A DNA stretch of 11,169 nucleotides. Source: Planctomycetota bacterium (GTDB lineage Bacteria; Planctomycetota; Phycisphaerae; Sedimentisphaerales; Anaerobacaceae). The position numbers were made by a program, and so were the translations under genes. The stretch is from NCBI GenBank assembly GCA_022567055.1, contig JADFHU010000112.1:1-11169 (forward strand). Direction: 5' to 3'. The notes beneath the pieces were generated by a model. It made no database searches. It had not been told where the DNA came from and worked only from the letters and a program-made list of their open reading frames with translations. This document shows positions 1 to 5,774 of this stretch, piece by piece. Position 1 is the first letter of the stretch. Every line of letters begins with the position of its first letter.

Positions 1-783
1 CGGGACTAGCTTGTCCCATGCCCGGATATGAGGGGGTCTCGGGGAAGGCTCCAAATCCATTGGCAGTAGCCCCAGTTTCTTCTGCTTGGCAATCCGCGCG
101 TCGCGCACCTTGTCCCATCCGCTGTCATAGCGACCCTTATATTTCGCGTAGTCATCCGGCAGCGCTTGCAGCGGACAGTGAGGCGCATTGAAGGCAACGT
201 AGAGATAAAACGGTTTCTTGCTCTTTCTCGCTTCCTCCAGAAAATCCAAGGCGAAATCGACATCCGCTACCGTAGTGTAGAAGTCTGACATCGGGACTTT
301 CCAGGGCTCACCGTTCAGGCGGAAGGTCTCGTCCCCCTTGAAATAATTACATACGCCGCTTAGGTGACCAAAATACCGGTCAAAGCCAAAATCGGTGGGC
401 TCCTTCTTCAGGTGCCACTTCCCGGTCATCGCCGTGAAGTAGCCCGCATCTCTGAGCACTTCAGCCGAGGTCACCGCGTGGGACAGGGCTTTATCTCCTG
501 CTGCGATGCAGTACTGCCCGGTGAGCAACGAGACTCGGGACGAATGGCATTTCGCGGTATTGTAGAATTGGGAGAATCGCAAGCCGTCCGCCGCAAGCGC
601 ATCGAGATTTGGGGTCTCAATCTCGGAACCATAGCAGCCGATGTCCGAGAATCCGAGGTCGTCGACCATGATGACGACGACGTTTGGCCTCTCCTGGCTC
701 TGTCCACCGGGGGGCGCGGCTTCTGCGGATATTGACAGCAAAACGGCTACGGCGAGTGTGCATACATAGGTGCTAAGTTTCAT
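1..783 (-). CDS. Secreted arylsulfatase-like sulfatase (S1 family), C-terminus beyond the left edge
   Basis: The frame is open from an ATG at 783 to the left edge: 261 residues, with the C-terminal part of a ~450-550 aa sulfatase outside the window. An N-terminal signal peptide is visible (KLSTYVCTLAVAVLLSISAEA). The calcium/active-site start is VVVIMVDDLGFSDIGCYG, with Asp41-Asp42 as metal ligands. The formylglycine site is NTAKCHSSRVSLLTGQY, with Cys79 and Arg83; Ser81 replaces the usual Pro/Ala of C-x-[PA]-x-R. TGKWHL follows at about 120-125, then FNAPHCPLQALPDDYAKYKG, typical of arylsulfatases. The family hydrolyses sulfate esters in the periplasm or outside the cell after Cys is converted to formylglycine. 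AAGGA lies 7-8 bases before the ATG. The start overlaps the end of a sulfatase C-terminal remnant (773-994) by 11 bases. The family is secure; the substrate cannot be told. Confidence 0.93.
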   Translation of the reverse strand, partial: MKLSTYVCTLAVAVLLSISAEAAPPGGQSQERPNVVVIMVDDLGFSDIGCYGSEIETPNLDALAADGLRFSQFYNTAKCHSSRVSLLTGQYCIAAGDKALSHAVTSAEVLRDAGYFTAMTGKWHLKKEPTDFGFDRYFGHLSGVCNYFKGDETFRLNGEPWKVPMSDFYTTVADVDFALDFLEEARKSKKPFYLYVAFNAPHCPLQALPDDYAKYKGRYDSGWDKVRDARIAKQKKLGLLPMDLEPSPRPPHIRAWDKLVP

Positions 784-994
784 CTCTGATTCCTTTACTT
801 CCGATCCGGGTGTTTTCCCATTCGTAACGTCGCCCAGGATCGAAGTCGGGGTTCGGCACGGGATTCTGTGCATTCGTGTCGCTTTGCCACTTGGACAAGG
901 CTTCTTTCATCTCAACGGTCTTTTCTGCGTAGCTGAATTTCAGGTCGGTCATTTCGTTGACGTCATATTTCAGGCACTGGCCGAACACGGTCAC
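773..994 (-). pseudogene. C-terminal remnant of a second sulfatase (headless fragment)
   Basis: This frame encodes about 73 residues and reads as the tail of an S1 sulfatase. LKYDVNEMTDLKFSYAEKTV corresponds to the usual 'yDl..DP.EttdLa..yPekv' segment. NAQNPVPNPDFDPGRR corresponds to the conserved 'a..PvPNPdYDP' terminus seen in many planctomycete-type arylsulfatases. Nothing of the catalytic domain is present upstream: the frame meets a stop at 1013-1015, inside the 3' end of the complete sulfatase at 991-2436. That gene already has its own C-terminus (EELFDLEKDPVELENLV), so this is not a simple frameshifted continuation. A GTG at 994 overlaps the preceding TGA (GTGA), so translation is conceivable, but a stand-alone product would have no active site. 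I infer a deletion or recombination remnant. Confidence 0.75.
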
Positions 995-2436
995 TCCAGC
1001 GATCCACGATATTCATCGCAACGCGCCCGCAGCCGGGCCAAGGTGGCGGCATGCTTGGCGTCATCCACCAGGTTTTCCAACTCGACCGGGTCCTTCTCCA
1101 GGTCGAAGAGCTCCTCGTACACCGGCTCCTGCTTGGGGTAGCGGATATACTTCCACCGCTCCGTGCGGATGCCCTCTGAAACACAGATGATGAACTTGGG
1201 GGGACGCTTAAAGGTGTGTTCGAAATAGGCGTCGTCCCGAAGGGACTCCGCATCCCCCTCCACCACGGGCCGCAGACTCTTGCCCTGCATGCGCTCCGGG
1301 ATATCCACCCCCGCGTAGTCCAGCATGGTGGGGGCCCAATCGATATTGAGGGCCATGGCATCGTGACGCACGCCCCGCCGGTTCTCCGGCAGGCGCCCGT
1401 CCCAAACAATCAGGGGAACGCTGATGGACTCCTCGTAAAGCAGCCACTTGCCCTTGAGGCCGTGGGCGCCCTGGAAGCTGCCGTGGTCCGAGGAGTAGAT
1501 GATCACCGTGTTATCCGCGATACCCATGGCATGGACGGCATCGATGATGGTCCCCACGGACTGGTCCATCTTGGAGATATAGGCGTAGAGCATCCGGTTA
1601 CTCTGCTGGAAGTACTCGGGATTCGTGACGAAACGGGACTCGTCGCCCGAACCGTTGAGCGAGTGGCGGACGAAGGCCGGCATCTTGTCGTAGGCCTCCC
1701 GGGTCATCGTTTTGGGCTGCGGTATCTCGACATCCTTGTAATAGTCCTGGAAGTCGGGGGTGAGGTAGTTCAAGGGCCCGTGCGGTTCCTTGTAGGCCAT
1801 GGTGATGCAGAACGGCTGGTCCTTGGGTGTGGACTGCATGAACTCGATGGCGCGGGTGGTCATCTCATCGGTGAGATAACGCTCCTCGCCGTCCACCTCC
1901 TGCTTGAAATTGATGTTCTGCGGGAAGCCATACCACATGTCGAAGCGGTGGGCCGGCAGGGCGCGCTTCGCATGTTCCGGCTTGGGGTTGCCAACGGCGA
2001 ATTTGCCGAGGAAAGCCGTGCGGTAGCCGGCGTCGCGCAAGAGAACAGGATAGGTGTGGTCGAGGGCCTCGTCCGACAAGGGTGTAGCAAAATCCTCGAT
2101 GCCGTGCCGCCGCATGTGCTGGCCCGTGAGGATGCTCGCCCGGGAGACAGCGCAGATAGGTGTTGTGACGAAGGCGTTCTCGAAAAACACGCCGTCCCCC
2201 GCCAAGCGATCCATGTTGGGCGTCTGGATGACGGTATTGCCCGTATAGCCCATGCTCTCCTTGGCCTGATCATCGGCGAACATGAGGATAATGTTGGGCC
2301 GTCTTTGTTCGGCCGCCCGCGCGGCGGAGGGCATGAGCGTGGCGGCGCCGATGGCAAGACCCAGAATAGCAGCGGCCATGCCTTTGAGCAGGGCGCGCCG
2401 ACCCGACCCGCCTGATTGGTTGTTTGATTTACTCAT
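991..2436 (-). CDS. Tat-type exported sulfatase (S1 family), 481 aa
   Basis: This is a complete sulfatase. The N-terminus SGRRALLKGMAAAILGLAIG is a twin-arginine-like signal (RRxLLK) with likely cleavage after ARA near residue 41. Catalytic features in order: FADDQ with Asp55/Asp56; the formylglycine site TTPICAVSRASILTGQ with Cys95 and Arg99, where Val97 stands in place of the usual Pro/Ala; GKFAVGN with Lys145 in the 'GKWH' position; KEPHGP with His219; SSDHG with Asp317/His318; and GLKGKWLLYEESISVPLIV with Lys330. The layout resembles N-acetylglucosamine-6-sulfatase/heparan-type subfamilies more than arylsulfatase A, but substrate is uncertain. The ATG at 2436 is supported by AAGGAG 8 bases upstream. 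It sits between an isomerase remnant and a sulfatase-tail remnant. The protein needs formylglycine maturation; no maturase gene is in view. Confidence 0.95.
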   Translation of the reverse strand: MSKSNNQSGGSGRRALLKGMAAAILGLAIGAATLMPSAARAAEQRRPNIILMFADDQAKESMGYTGNTVIQTPNMDRLAGDGVFFENAFVTTPICAVSRASILTGQHMRRHGIEDFATPLSDEALDHTYPVLLRDAGYRTAFLGKFAVGNPKPEHAKRALPAHRFDMWYGFPQNINFKQEVDGEERYLTDEMTTRAIEFMQSTPKDQPFCITMAYKEPHGPLNYLTPDFQDYYKDVEIPQPKTMTREAYDKMPAFVRHSLNGSGDESRFVTNPEYFQQSNRMLYAYISKMDQSVGTIIDAVHAMGIADNTVIIYSSDHGSFQGAHGLKGKWLLYEESISVPLIVWDGRLPENRRGVRHDAMALNIDWAPTMLDYAGVDIPERMQGKSLRPVVEGDAESLRDDAYFEHTFKRPPKFIICVSEGIRTERWKYIRYPKQEPVYEELFDLEKDPVELENLVDDAKHAATLARLRARCDEYRGSLE

Positions 2437-2531
2437 TCTATTGTCTCCTTTTCGAAAGGTTTACGTTCAAATCAACTTATTTCGTAGGAAGCACTTCTCA
2501 CGGCTATCGATTTCGCCAGATCCAGCGTCAC

Positions 2532-2702
2532 TTAGTCAAAGAACCGTGCCGACTCTTCGGCCTCGGGCATCGAGTCAAGCCAGTCATAGGAGCACTCGAG
2601 TCCGAACATTTTGGGCTTAATGCCCTGCCGATGAACTTCCTCGATGAACACGCGCGTTCTGCCCACGCCCGTGCCCCAGGGCACGTCATGACCTTTGGGG
2701 AT
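2532..2702 (-). pseudogene. C-terminal remnant of a sugar phosphate isomerase/epimerase-like (xylose-isomerase-like TIM barrel) gene
   Basis: Read on the minus strand this stretch encodes PKGHDVPWGTGVGRTRVFIE, then EVHRQGIKPKMFGLECSYDW, then LDSMPEAEESARFFD and a TAA at 2532-2534. It matches the end of the sugar phosphate isomerase/epimerase family, where a catalytic-site 'GHD.P.G.G' is followed by '..L...gy.G...iE....w..s.pe...s..ff'. Only about 55 codons survive of an expected ~280-300. The homologous part stops at the boundary of the inverted-repeat element at 2703-2887, and nothing recognisable as the front of the gene lies beyond the element. The remnant has no start codon or ribosome binding site of its own. 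These enzymes often sit beside Gfo/Idh oxidoreductases, which fits the locus. Identification is from pattern recall, not a search. Confidence 0.72.
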
Positions 2703-2887
2703 AAATAGGGACAGTGGAGCTGGTGAAAAACCTCCAATACCCCTGCGCGACTAATTGTATGACCGGTGTTTGAGTCCACTTGAGTGGTGAAAGTGGCTAA
2801 GGAGCGATCCTGGGCGGTTGTTTTTTCGACGATCTTTGCTGAGTGTGAGTGATGTGACTTTTTCACCAGCTCCGCTGTCCCCTATTT
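2703..2887. mobile_element. 185-bp element with ~28-bp terminal inverted repeats (MITE- or REP-like, non-autonomous)
   Basis: The left end, 2703-2730, reads AAATAGGGACAGTGGAGCTG followed by GTGAAAAA. The right end, 2859-2887, is its reverse complement with one T/C difference and one extra C: 27 of 29 aligned positions match. The interior of about 128 bp has no convincing coding frame; it contains a small hairpin (CCACT-TG-AGTGG, 2776-2787). No target-site duplication is obvious next to the ends. The left end abuts a truncated isomerase gene. The size, symmetry and lack of a transposase suggest a miniature inverted-repeat element or a REP-type element mobilised in trans; a large structured RNA or terminator is an alternative. 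The mobile nature is inferred. Confidence 0.6.
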
Positions 2888-3054
2888 TTGCCCTATCTCT
2901 CTTTATAATTTGCAATTTTGCTGCAAATATTGCCTGCCATCGCCTTGTTGTGCCAACGATTCGCTTTCGGATGCTGTACGTATTCATCGTTCTGAGTCAC
3001 GACCGGTTCCAGGTGAAGTCGTCTACAAGTTTCTCATTCGCCTGGACATACGGC
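2888..3054. other. Non-coding stretch between the inverted-repeat element and the discoidin gene
   Basis: No gene is recognisable here. It is visibly AT-richer near 2883-2935 than its surroundings and holds a small palindrome (TTGCA-N7-TGCAA, about 2909-2926). On the minus strand a frame of 21 codons (2997-3062) overlaps the end of the discoidin gene and reads PYVQANEKLVDDFTWNRS before a stop; it looks protein-like but is too short to identify. I see no convincing promoter or intrinsic terminator. Confidence 0.4.
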
Positions 3055-3777
3055 TCACTCACCCGTGGGCCTAGCCCAAACCTCCACTTCGATGTAGTGG
3101 TTGAGGTCATTGGTCGTGTTTCCGTTGGTGTTCAGGCGCACGTATCTGGCGCGCGCGCCTTTCGCGTCCACCAAACGGCCTTGAAAATCTTCCACGTATT
3201 CTCTGTCCTTTCCCACGCCCAGGCCGGAGGAGTTGTCGTGATCGTTGTTGTAGTGTGTCGTTACTTCCTGGCTGAGCTTTTCGTCCATGGCCGTCATCAC
3301 GGCAAAATCGAAGTAGACCCTTTCGGATTCATGGTAGTGCCACACAATGATTGCGTGGACGTGATGCGGAGCGCCTAAATCGATCTGGATCCACTGAGGT
3401 CCGTTCGGGAGTTCCACCAGGAATTTTTTATTGTGTTGTTTCTTCCCATCGACGATTTGGCTCACCTTTCCGATTAAAGGTATTTCGCTTGTGGTGACTG
3501 TTTTTTTAAGCGCGGCGTTTAACGTGCCCTTCGGCGTGAGGAAAGGCTTTCGCATCCGGAACGAGGGCGGCTCGAGGCGTTTGCTCCGGTAATCCAGAGG
3601 CGTGCCTATGAAACTGGGTTGGGGCAACTCGATTGGGATGGGAACCACGCCCGCCACCGCATTATCCTCCTTCGCCGGCGCGGCCGCTTCAGAAAAACAC
3701 GGAAACGCCAGACACAAGAGACAACAGATTACGGCCAGACACAAGAGACAACAGATTACGAATTTGCGGACAGCCAC
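3055..3777 (-). CDS. Secreted discoidin-like (F5/8 type C, galactose-binding fold) protein, 240 aa
   Basis: The protein has a Cys/Leu-rich signal peptide (residues 1-30) that contains an exact tandem repeat of VICCLLCLA (7-15 and 16-24). After a spacer, GTPLDYRSKRLEPPSF and KPFLTPKGTLNAALKKTVT lead into a jelly-roll domain with WIQIDLGAPHHVHAIIVWHY (about 128-147), NNDHDNSSGLGVGKDREYVE, ARARYVRLNTNGNTTNDLNH and a terminal YIEVEVWA strand. This is the discoidin pattern: 'W.qiDLG', then a pair of strands, then 'ARYVRl..ng...n....i.Eve'. The family usually binds carbohydrate; no catalytic residues are evident. The start is GTG at 3775-3777, chosen because AGGAG (3784-3788) lies 6 bases upstream and an in-frame TAA, the stop of the oxidoreductase gene, is just beyond. 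The 12-base spacing suggests co-transcription with the oxidoreductase. Confidence 0.85.
   Translation of the reverse strand: MAVRKFVICCLLCLAVICCLLCLAFPCFSEAAAPAKEDNAVAGVVPIPIELPQPSFIGTPLDYRSKRLEPPSFRMRKPFLTPKGTLNAALKKTVTTSEIPLIGKVSQIVDGKKQHNKKFLVELPNGPQWIQIDLGAPHHVHAIIVWHYHESERVYFDFAVMTAMDEKLSQEVTTHYNNDHDNSSGLGVGKDREYVEDFQGRLVDAKGARARYVRLNTNGNTTNDLNHYIEVEVWARPTGE
3707..3760 (-). repeat. Exact 2 x 27-bp tandem duplication in the signal-peptide coding region
   Basis: Two identical 27-base units (3707-3733 and 3734-3760, beginning GCCAGACACAAGAG on the plus strand) lie head to tail. The length is a multiple of three, so the frame is kept and nine residues (VICCLLCLA) are duplicated in the hydrophobic core of the discoidin protein's signal peptide. 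The two copies are identical at every base, which suggests a recent slippage or duplication event. Confidence 0.97.
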
Positions 3778-3783
3778 ATCATT

Positions 3784-3788
3784 CTCCT
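3784..3788 (-). promoter_or_regulatory. Ribosome binding site that decides the GTG start of the discoidin gene
   Basis: AGGAG on the minus strand is 6 bases before GTG (3775-3777). Nearby ATG triplets (3777-3782) are in another frame and meet a stop after a few codons. The site lies in the 12-base gap after the oxidoreductase TAA (3790-3792). Confidence 0.75.
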
Positions 3789-3789
3789 C

Positions 3790-5226
3790 TTAGAGGTGCC
3801 AGGGGGCGCGTTTGGCACGGCGCAACAGGCGGTTTGCCTGTTCGTCTTCTGGGAATACTTCGCGCACGGGATCCCACTTCAACGAACGCCCTAGTTTGTA
3901 CGCGATAATCGTAAGATGCCCCAGTGAGGCCGCGCGGTGACCGATCTCCTCATGGGAATAGGGCTTCTCGCGGGTCTTTATGCAATCGAACCAGTTTGCG
4001 TGGTGGCTTATTCCGCCCATGTCGACATCGTGCTCAGGGCGATTGTACTCTTCCATGAGCGCGGTCGGACCGCCGGTAATCGGCGCATTGGACATGGTGG
4101 TGAGCCAGCCGCGCTCGCCCACGACCACACCGCCGAAGTTGCCGTCAAGCTTTGCGTCTTCGGGAACGCCGCCATAAAGCTCCTTGACCTTGTTCCATCC
4201 CTCGACCAAGTGAAGCAACTCGCCGTTGGCGTAGCGGCAGGTGAGGGTGGGAAACTCGTTGCTATTGGGGTGAATGATTTCGACGGGACCGCTTTCTTCA
4301 TATCCGAGCGCATAATGGAGAACGTCCGTGGAGTGGGAGTGGTATCCCGTGGACGCCGCCACGCCAAAACCCTCGCAAAAAGACCACGGCACGACACCCG
4401 GCATGGGATTGACGTGGCAGAGGGAGTTATAGGGCCGCCATAGGGCCGGTCCGACCCACAGATCCCAATCCAGGCCCTCCGGCACCGGTTCGCCGGGCAA
4501 GGCGAAGTCCAACGGCGTATAGTGGCGCCCCATCACTTCGGGGTTGATACACGCGGCATAGGGCTTGAATCGCTGGGAGCTCAATTGGCCTTTCATGGAA
4601 TGCCAGATGGTGAAGACCGACTTGATCTTGCCGAGCCCCCCTTTGCGAATGAAATCGCAAGGCCGCCGAATTCCAGGCCGGGTTCGGTATTGGCTCCCAT
4701 TCTGAAAGACCCGGCCATGGCGCTCGACTGCTTGCACGAGTTGCCGTCCTTCGTTGATGGTGAGCGATACGGGCTTCTCGCAGTAGATGTCCTTCCCGGC
4801 TTCGGCAGCATGGATCGAGATGGGGGTGTGCCAGTGGTCCGGGGTGGCAATGACGACGGCGTCGATATCGTCGCGTGCCAGAACATCGCGATAGTCGTTG
4901 TAGGCCTTGCAGGAGGAACGGCGCTCTCCACGGTAGGAATCGACCGAGCCCTTCGCGTTCTGGCGGCGGGTTTGGTCGACATCGCAGACCGCCAGGAATT
5001 CCACCATGGGATCCCGCCCGAGGCGCCGAGTGTGTCCCCGCCCATTTCTTCCCGTGCCGATCTGCGCCACGGCGATCCGGTTGCTCGGGGCCACGTGGCC
5101 TTCCCGGCCTAAGACGCATGCGGGGAGAATTAGCGGAGCGGCAATGGCGCCCGCCGCCGCAGCAATGAATTCACGCCTGTTAACAAGGCTCTTCCGGCCT
5201 TCTTTCTTGTTGGTTGTCCGCGACAT
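3790..5226 (-). CDS. Tat-exported Gfo/Idh/MocA-family oxidoreductase, 478 aa
   Basis: This is an NAD(P)-dependent sugar oxidoreductase-like protein with a Tat signal (VNRREFIAAAAGAIAAPLIL, residues 15-34). The Rossmann motif is VAQIGTGRNGRGH (GTGRNG at 57-62). IDAVVIATPDHWHTPISIHA (121-140) and the signature DIYCEKPVS with Glu150-Lys151-Pro152 follow. In the C-terminal sheet domain, TGYHSHSTDVLHYALG has His298 and Asp301 in the usual H-x-x-D position. These exported 'Tat-Gfo' proteins are common beside sulfatases in planctomycete-like genomes. LPAC at 34-37 could be read as a lipobox, but this is weak. The ATG at 5226 has AGGGAG 7 bases upstream. It starts 30 bases after the HEAT gene and ends 12 bases before the discoidin gene. 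The substrate is unknown; oxidation or epimerisation of a glycan-derived sugar is likely. Confidence 0.94.
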   Translation of the reverse strand: MSRTTNKKEGRKSLVNRREFIAAAAGAIAAPLILPACVLGREGHVAPSNRIAVAQIGTGRNGRGHTRRLGRDPMVEFLAVCDVDQTRRQNAKGSVDSYRGERRSSCKAYNDYRDVLARDDIDAVVIATPDHWHTPISIHAAEAGKDIYCEKPVSLTINEGRQLVQAVERHGRVFQNGSQYRTRPGIRRPCDFIRKGGLGKIKSVFTIWHSMKGQLSSQRFKPYAACINPEVMGRHYTPLDFALPGEPVPEGLDWDLWVGPALWRPYNSLCHVNPMPGVVPWSFCEGFGVAASTGYHSHSTDVLHYALGYEESGPVEIIHPNSNEFPTLTCRYANGELLHLVEGWNKVKELYGGVPEDAKLDGNFGGVVVGERGWLTTMSNAPITGGPTALMEEYNRPEHDVDMGGISHHANWFDCIKTREKPYSHEEIGHRAASLGHLTIIAYKLGRSLKWDPVREVFPEDEQANRLLRRAKRAPWHL

Positions 5227-5256
5227 GGGCTATCTCCCTGGTTGGTTGAGGCCGGC

Positions 5257-5742
5257 TTAGTGGGCTATCTTGCGGAGCGCCGATTCGACGGCGCGTGAGA
5301 GTGTGGCATCGGAGTCGTCGCGCAGTGTGGCCAGCGCGGGAACGGCTTTCTTGTCATGCCGCTCACCCAGGCAGTTGACAATACCCACACGCAGATGGCC
5401 CTCGGCGGCGGGAAGCGCCGTCCGCAAGGCTTCGCCTGCGGCTTCCTCGGGGATGGCTTGCAGGGCATAGAGCGTACGGTCAAACAAGTCCTCGTCCTGC
5501 AGCAGTTTGGCAAGGGCAGGTACAGCACGACGGGTGCCTATCAGCGCAAGCTGTCGACAGATATAGTCCACCGCTGCGGTCTTCACGCCCGACGCAAGCA
5601 CCTCAAGCAGGGCTTGCTCTATCTCCGCCAACTTCTCCGCGTCGCCCTGGGTGGCTTTGATCAGCTCATCCAGTTCGTACAGCGCCCCCCGGTCGCCACC
5701 CCAATCGTAGGCGCTGAGCTGTGCTTTCAATTCGTTTGTCAT
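5257..5742 (-). CDS. Small HEAT-repeat protein, 161 aa
   Basis: The sequence from MTNELKAQLSAYDWGGDRGA onward is nearly all alpha-helical and consists of HEAT-like repeats. Recognisable units are AAVDYICRQLALIGTRRAVP followed by ALAKLLQDED, AAGEALRTALPAAEG, and GERHDKKAVPALATLRDDSD leading to the end. HEAT repeats are protein-protein interaction scaffolds; no enzymatic motif or signal peptide is seen, so a cytoplasmic adaptor role is possible. It resembles the HEAT segment of longer exported planctomycete proteins, so it may be a cut-down version. I prefer the ATG at 5742 over the one at 5811: GGAG (5749-5752) lies 6 bases upstream, and the earlier start would overlap the sulfatase end with a charged, non-repeat extension. 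Spacing is 32 bases from the sulfatase stop and 30 bases to the oxidoreductase. The fold is fairly sure, the function unknown. Confidence 0.82.
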   Translation of the reverse strand: MTNELKAQLSAYDWGGDRGALYELDELIKATQGDAEKLAEIEQALLEVLASGVKTAAVDYICRQLALIGTRRAVPALAKLLQDEDLFDRTLYALQAIPEEAAGEALRTALPAAEGHLRVGIVNCLGERHDKKAVPALATLRDDSDATLSRAVESALRKIAH

Positions 5743-5748
5743 ACGCTT

Positions 5749-5752
5749 CTCC
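5749..5752 (-). promoter_or_regulatory. Ribosome binding site that decides the start of the HEAT-repeat gene
   Basis: GGAG followed by six bases precedes ATG (5740-5742) on the minus strand. The alternative upstream ATG at 5811 lies inside the 3' end of the sulfatase gene. Confidence 0.65.
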
Positions 5753-5774
5753 GCTGCTGACTTTTTTTCTTCGG

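Noticed and set aside
1216..2415. 399-codon plus-strand open frame
   Set aside because: It is exactly antisense to the complete sulfatase at 991-2436, whose motifs are clear; the plus-strand product has no recognisable domain and reflects high-GC codon bias.
2528..2866. 112-codon minus-strand open frame across the inverted-repeat element
   Set aside because: It spans the element and the isomerase remnant in the wrong frame and shows no protein signature.
4427..5119. 230-codon minus-strand open frame inside the oxidoreductase
   Set aside because: Alternate frame of the Gfo/Idh/MocA gene; Pro/Arg-rich and low in hydrophobic core residues.
5226..5270. Ten-base direct repeat TGGGCTATCT (5226-5235 and 5261-5270)
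   Set aside because: Short and overlapping start and end regions of two genes; likely chance or local slippage, with no sign of an operator.
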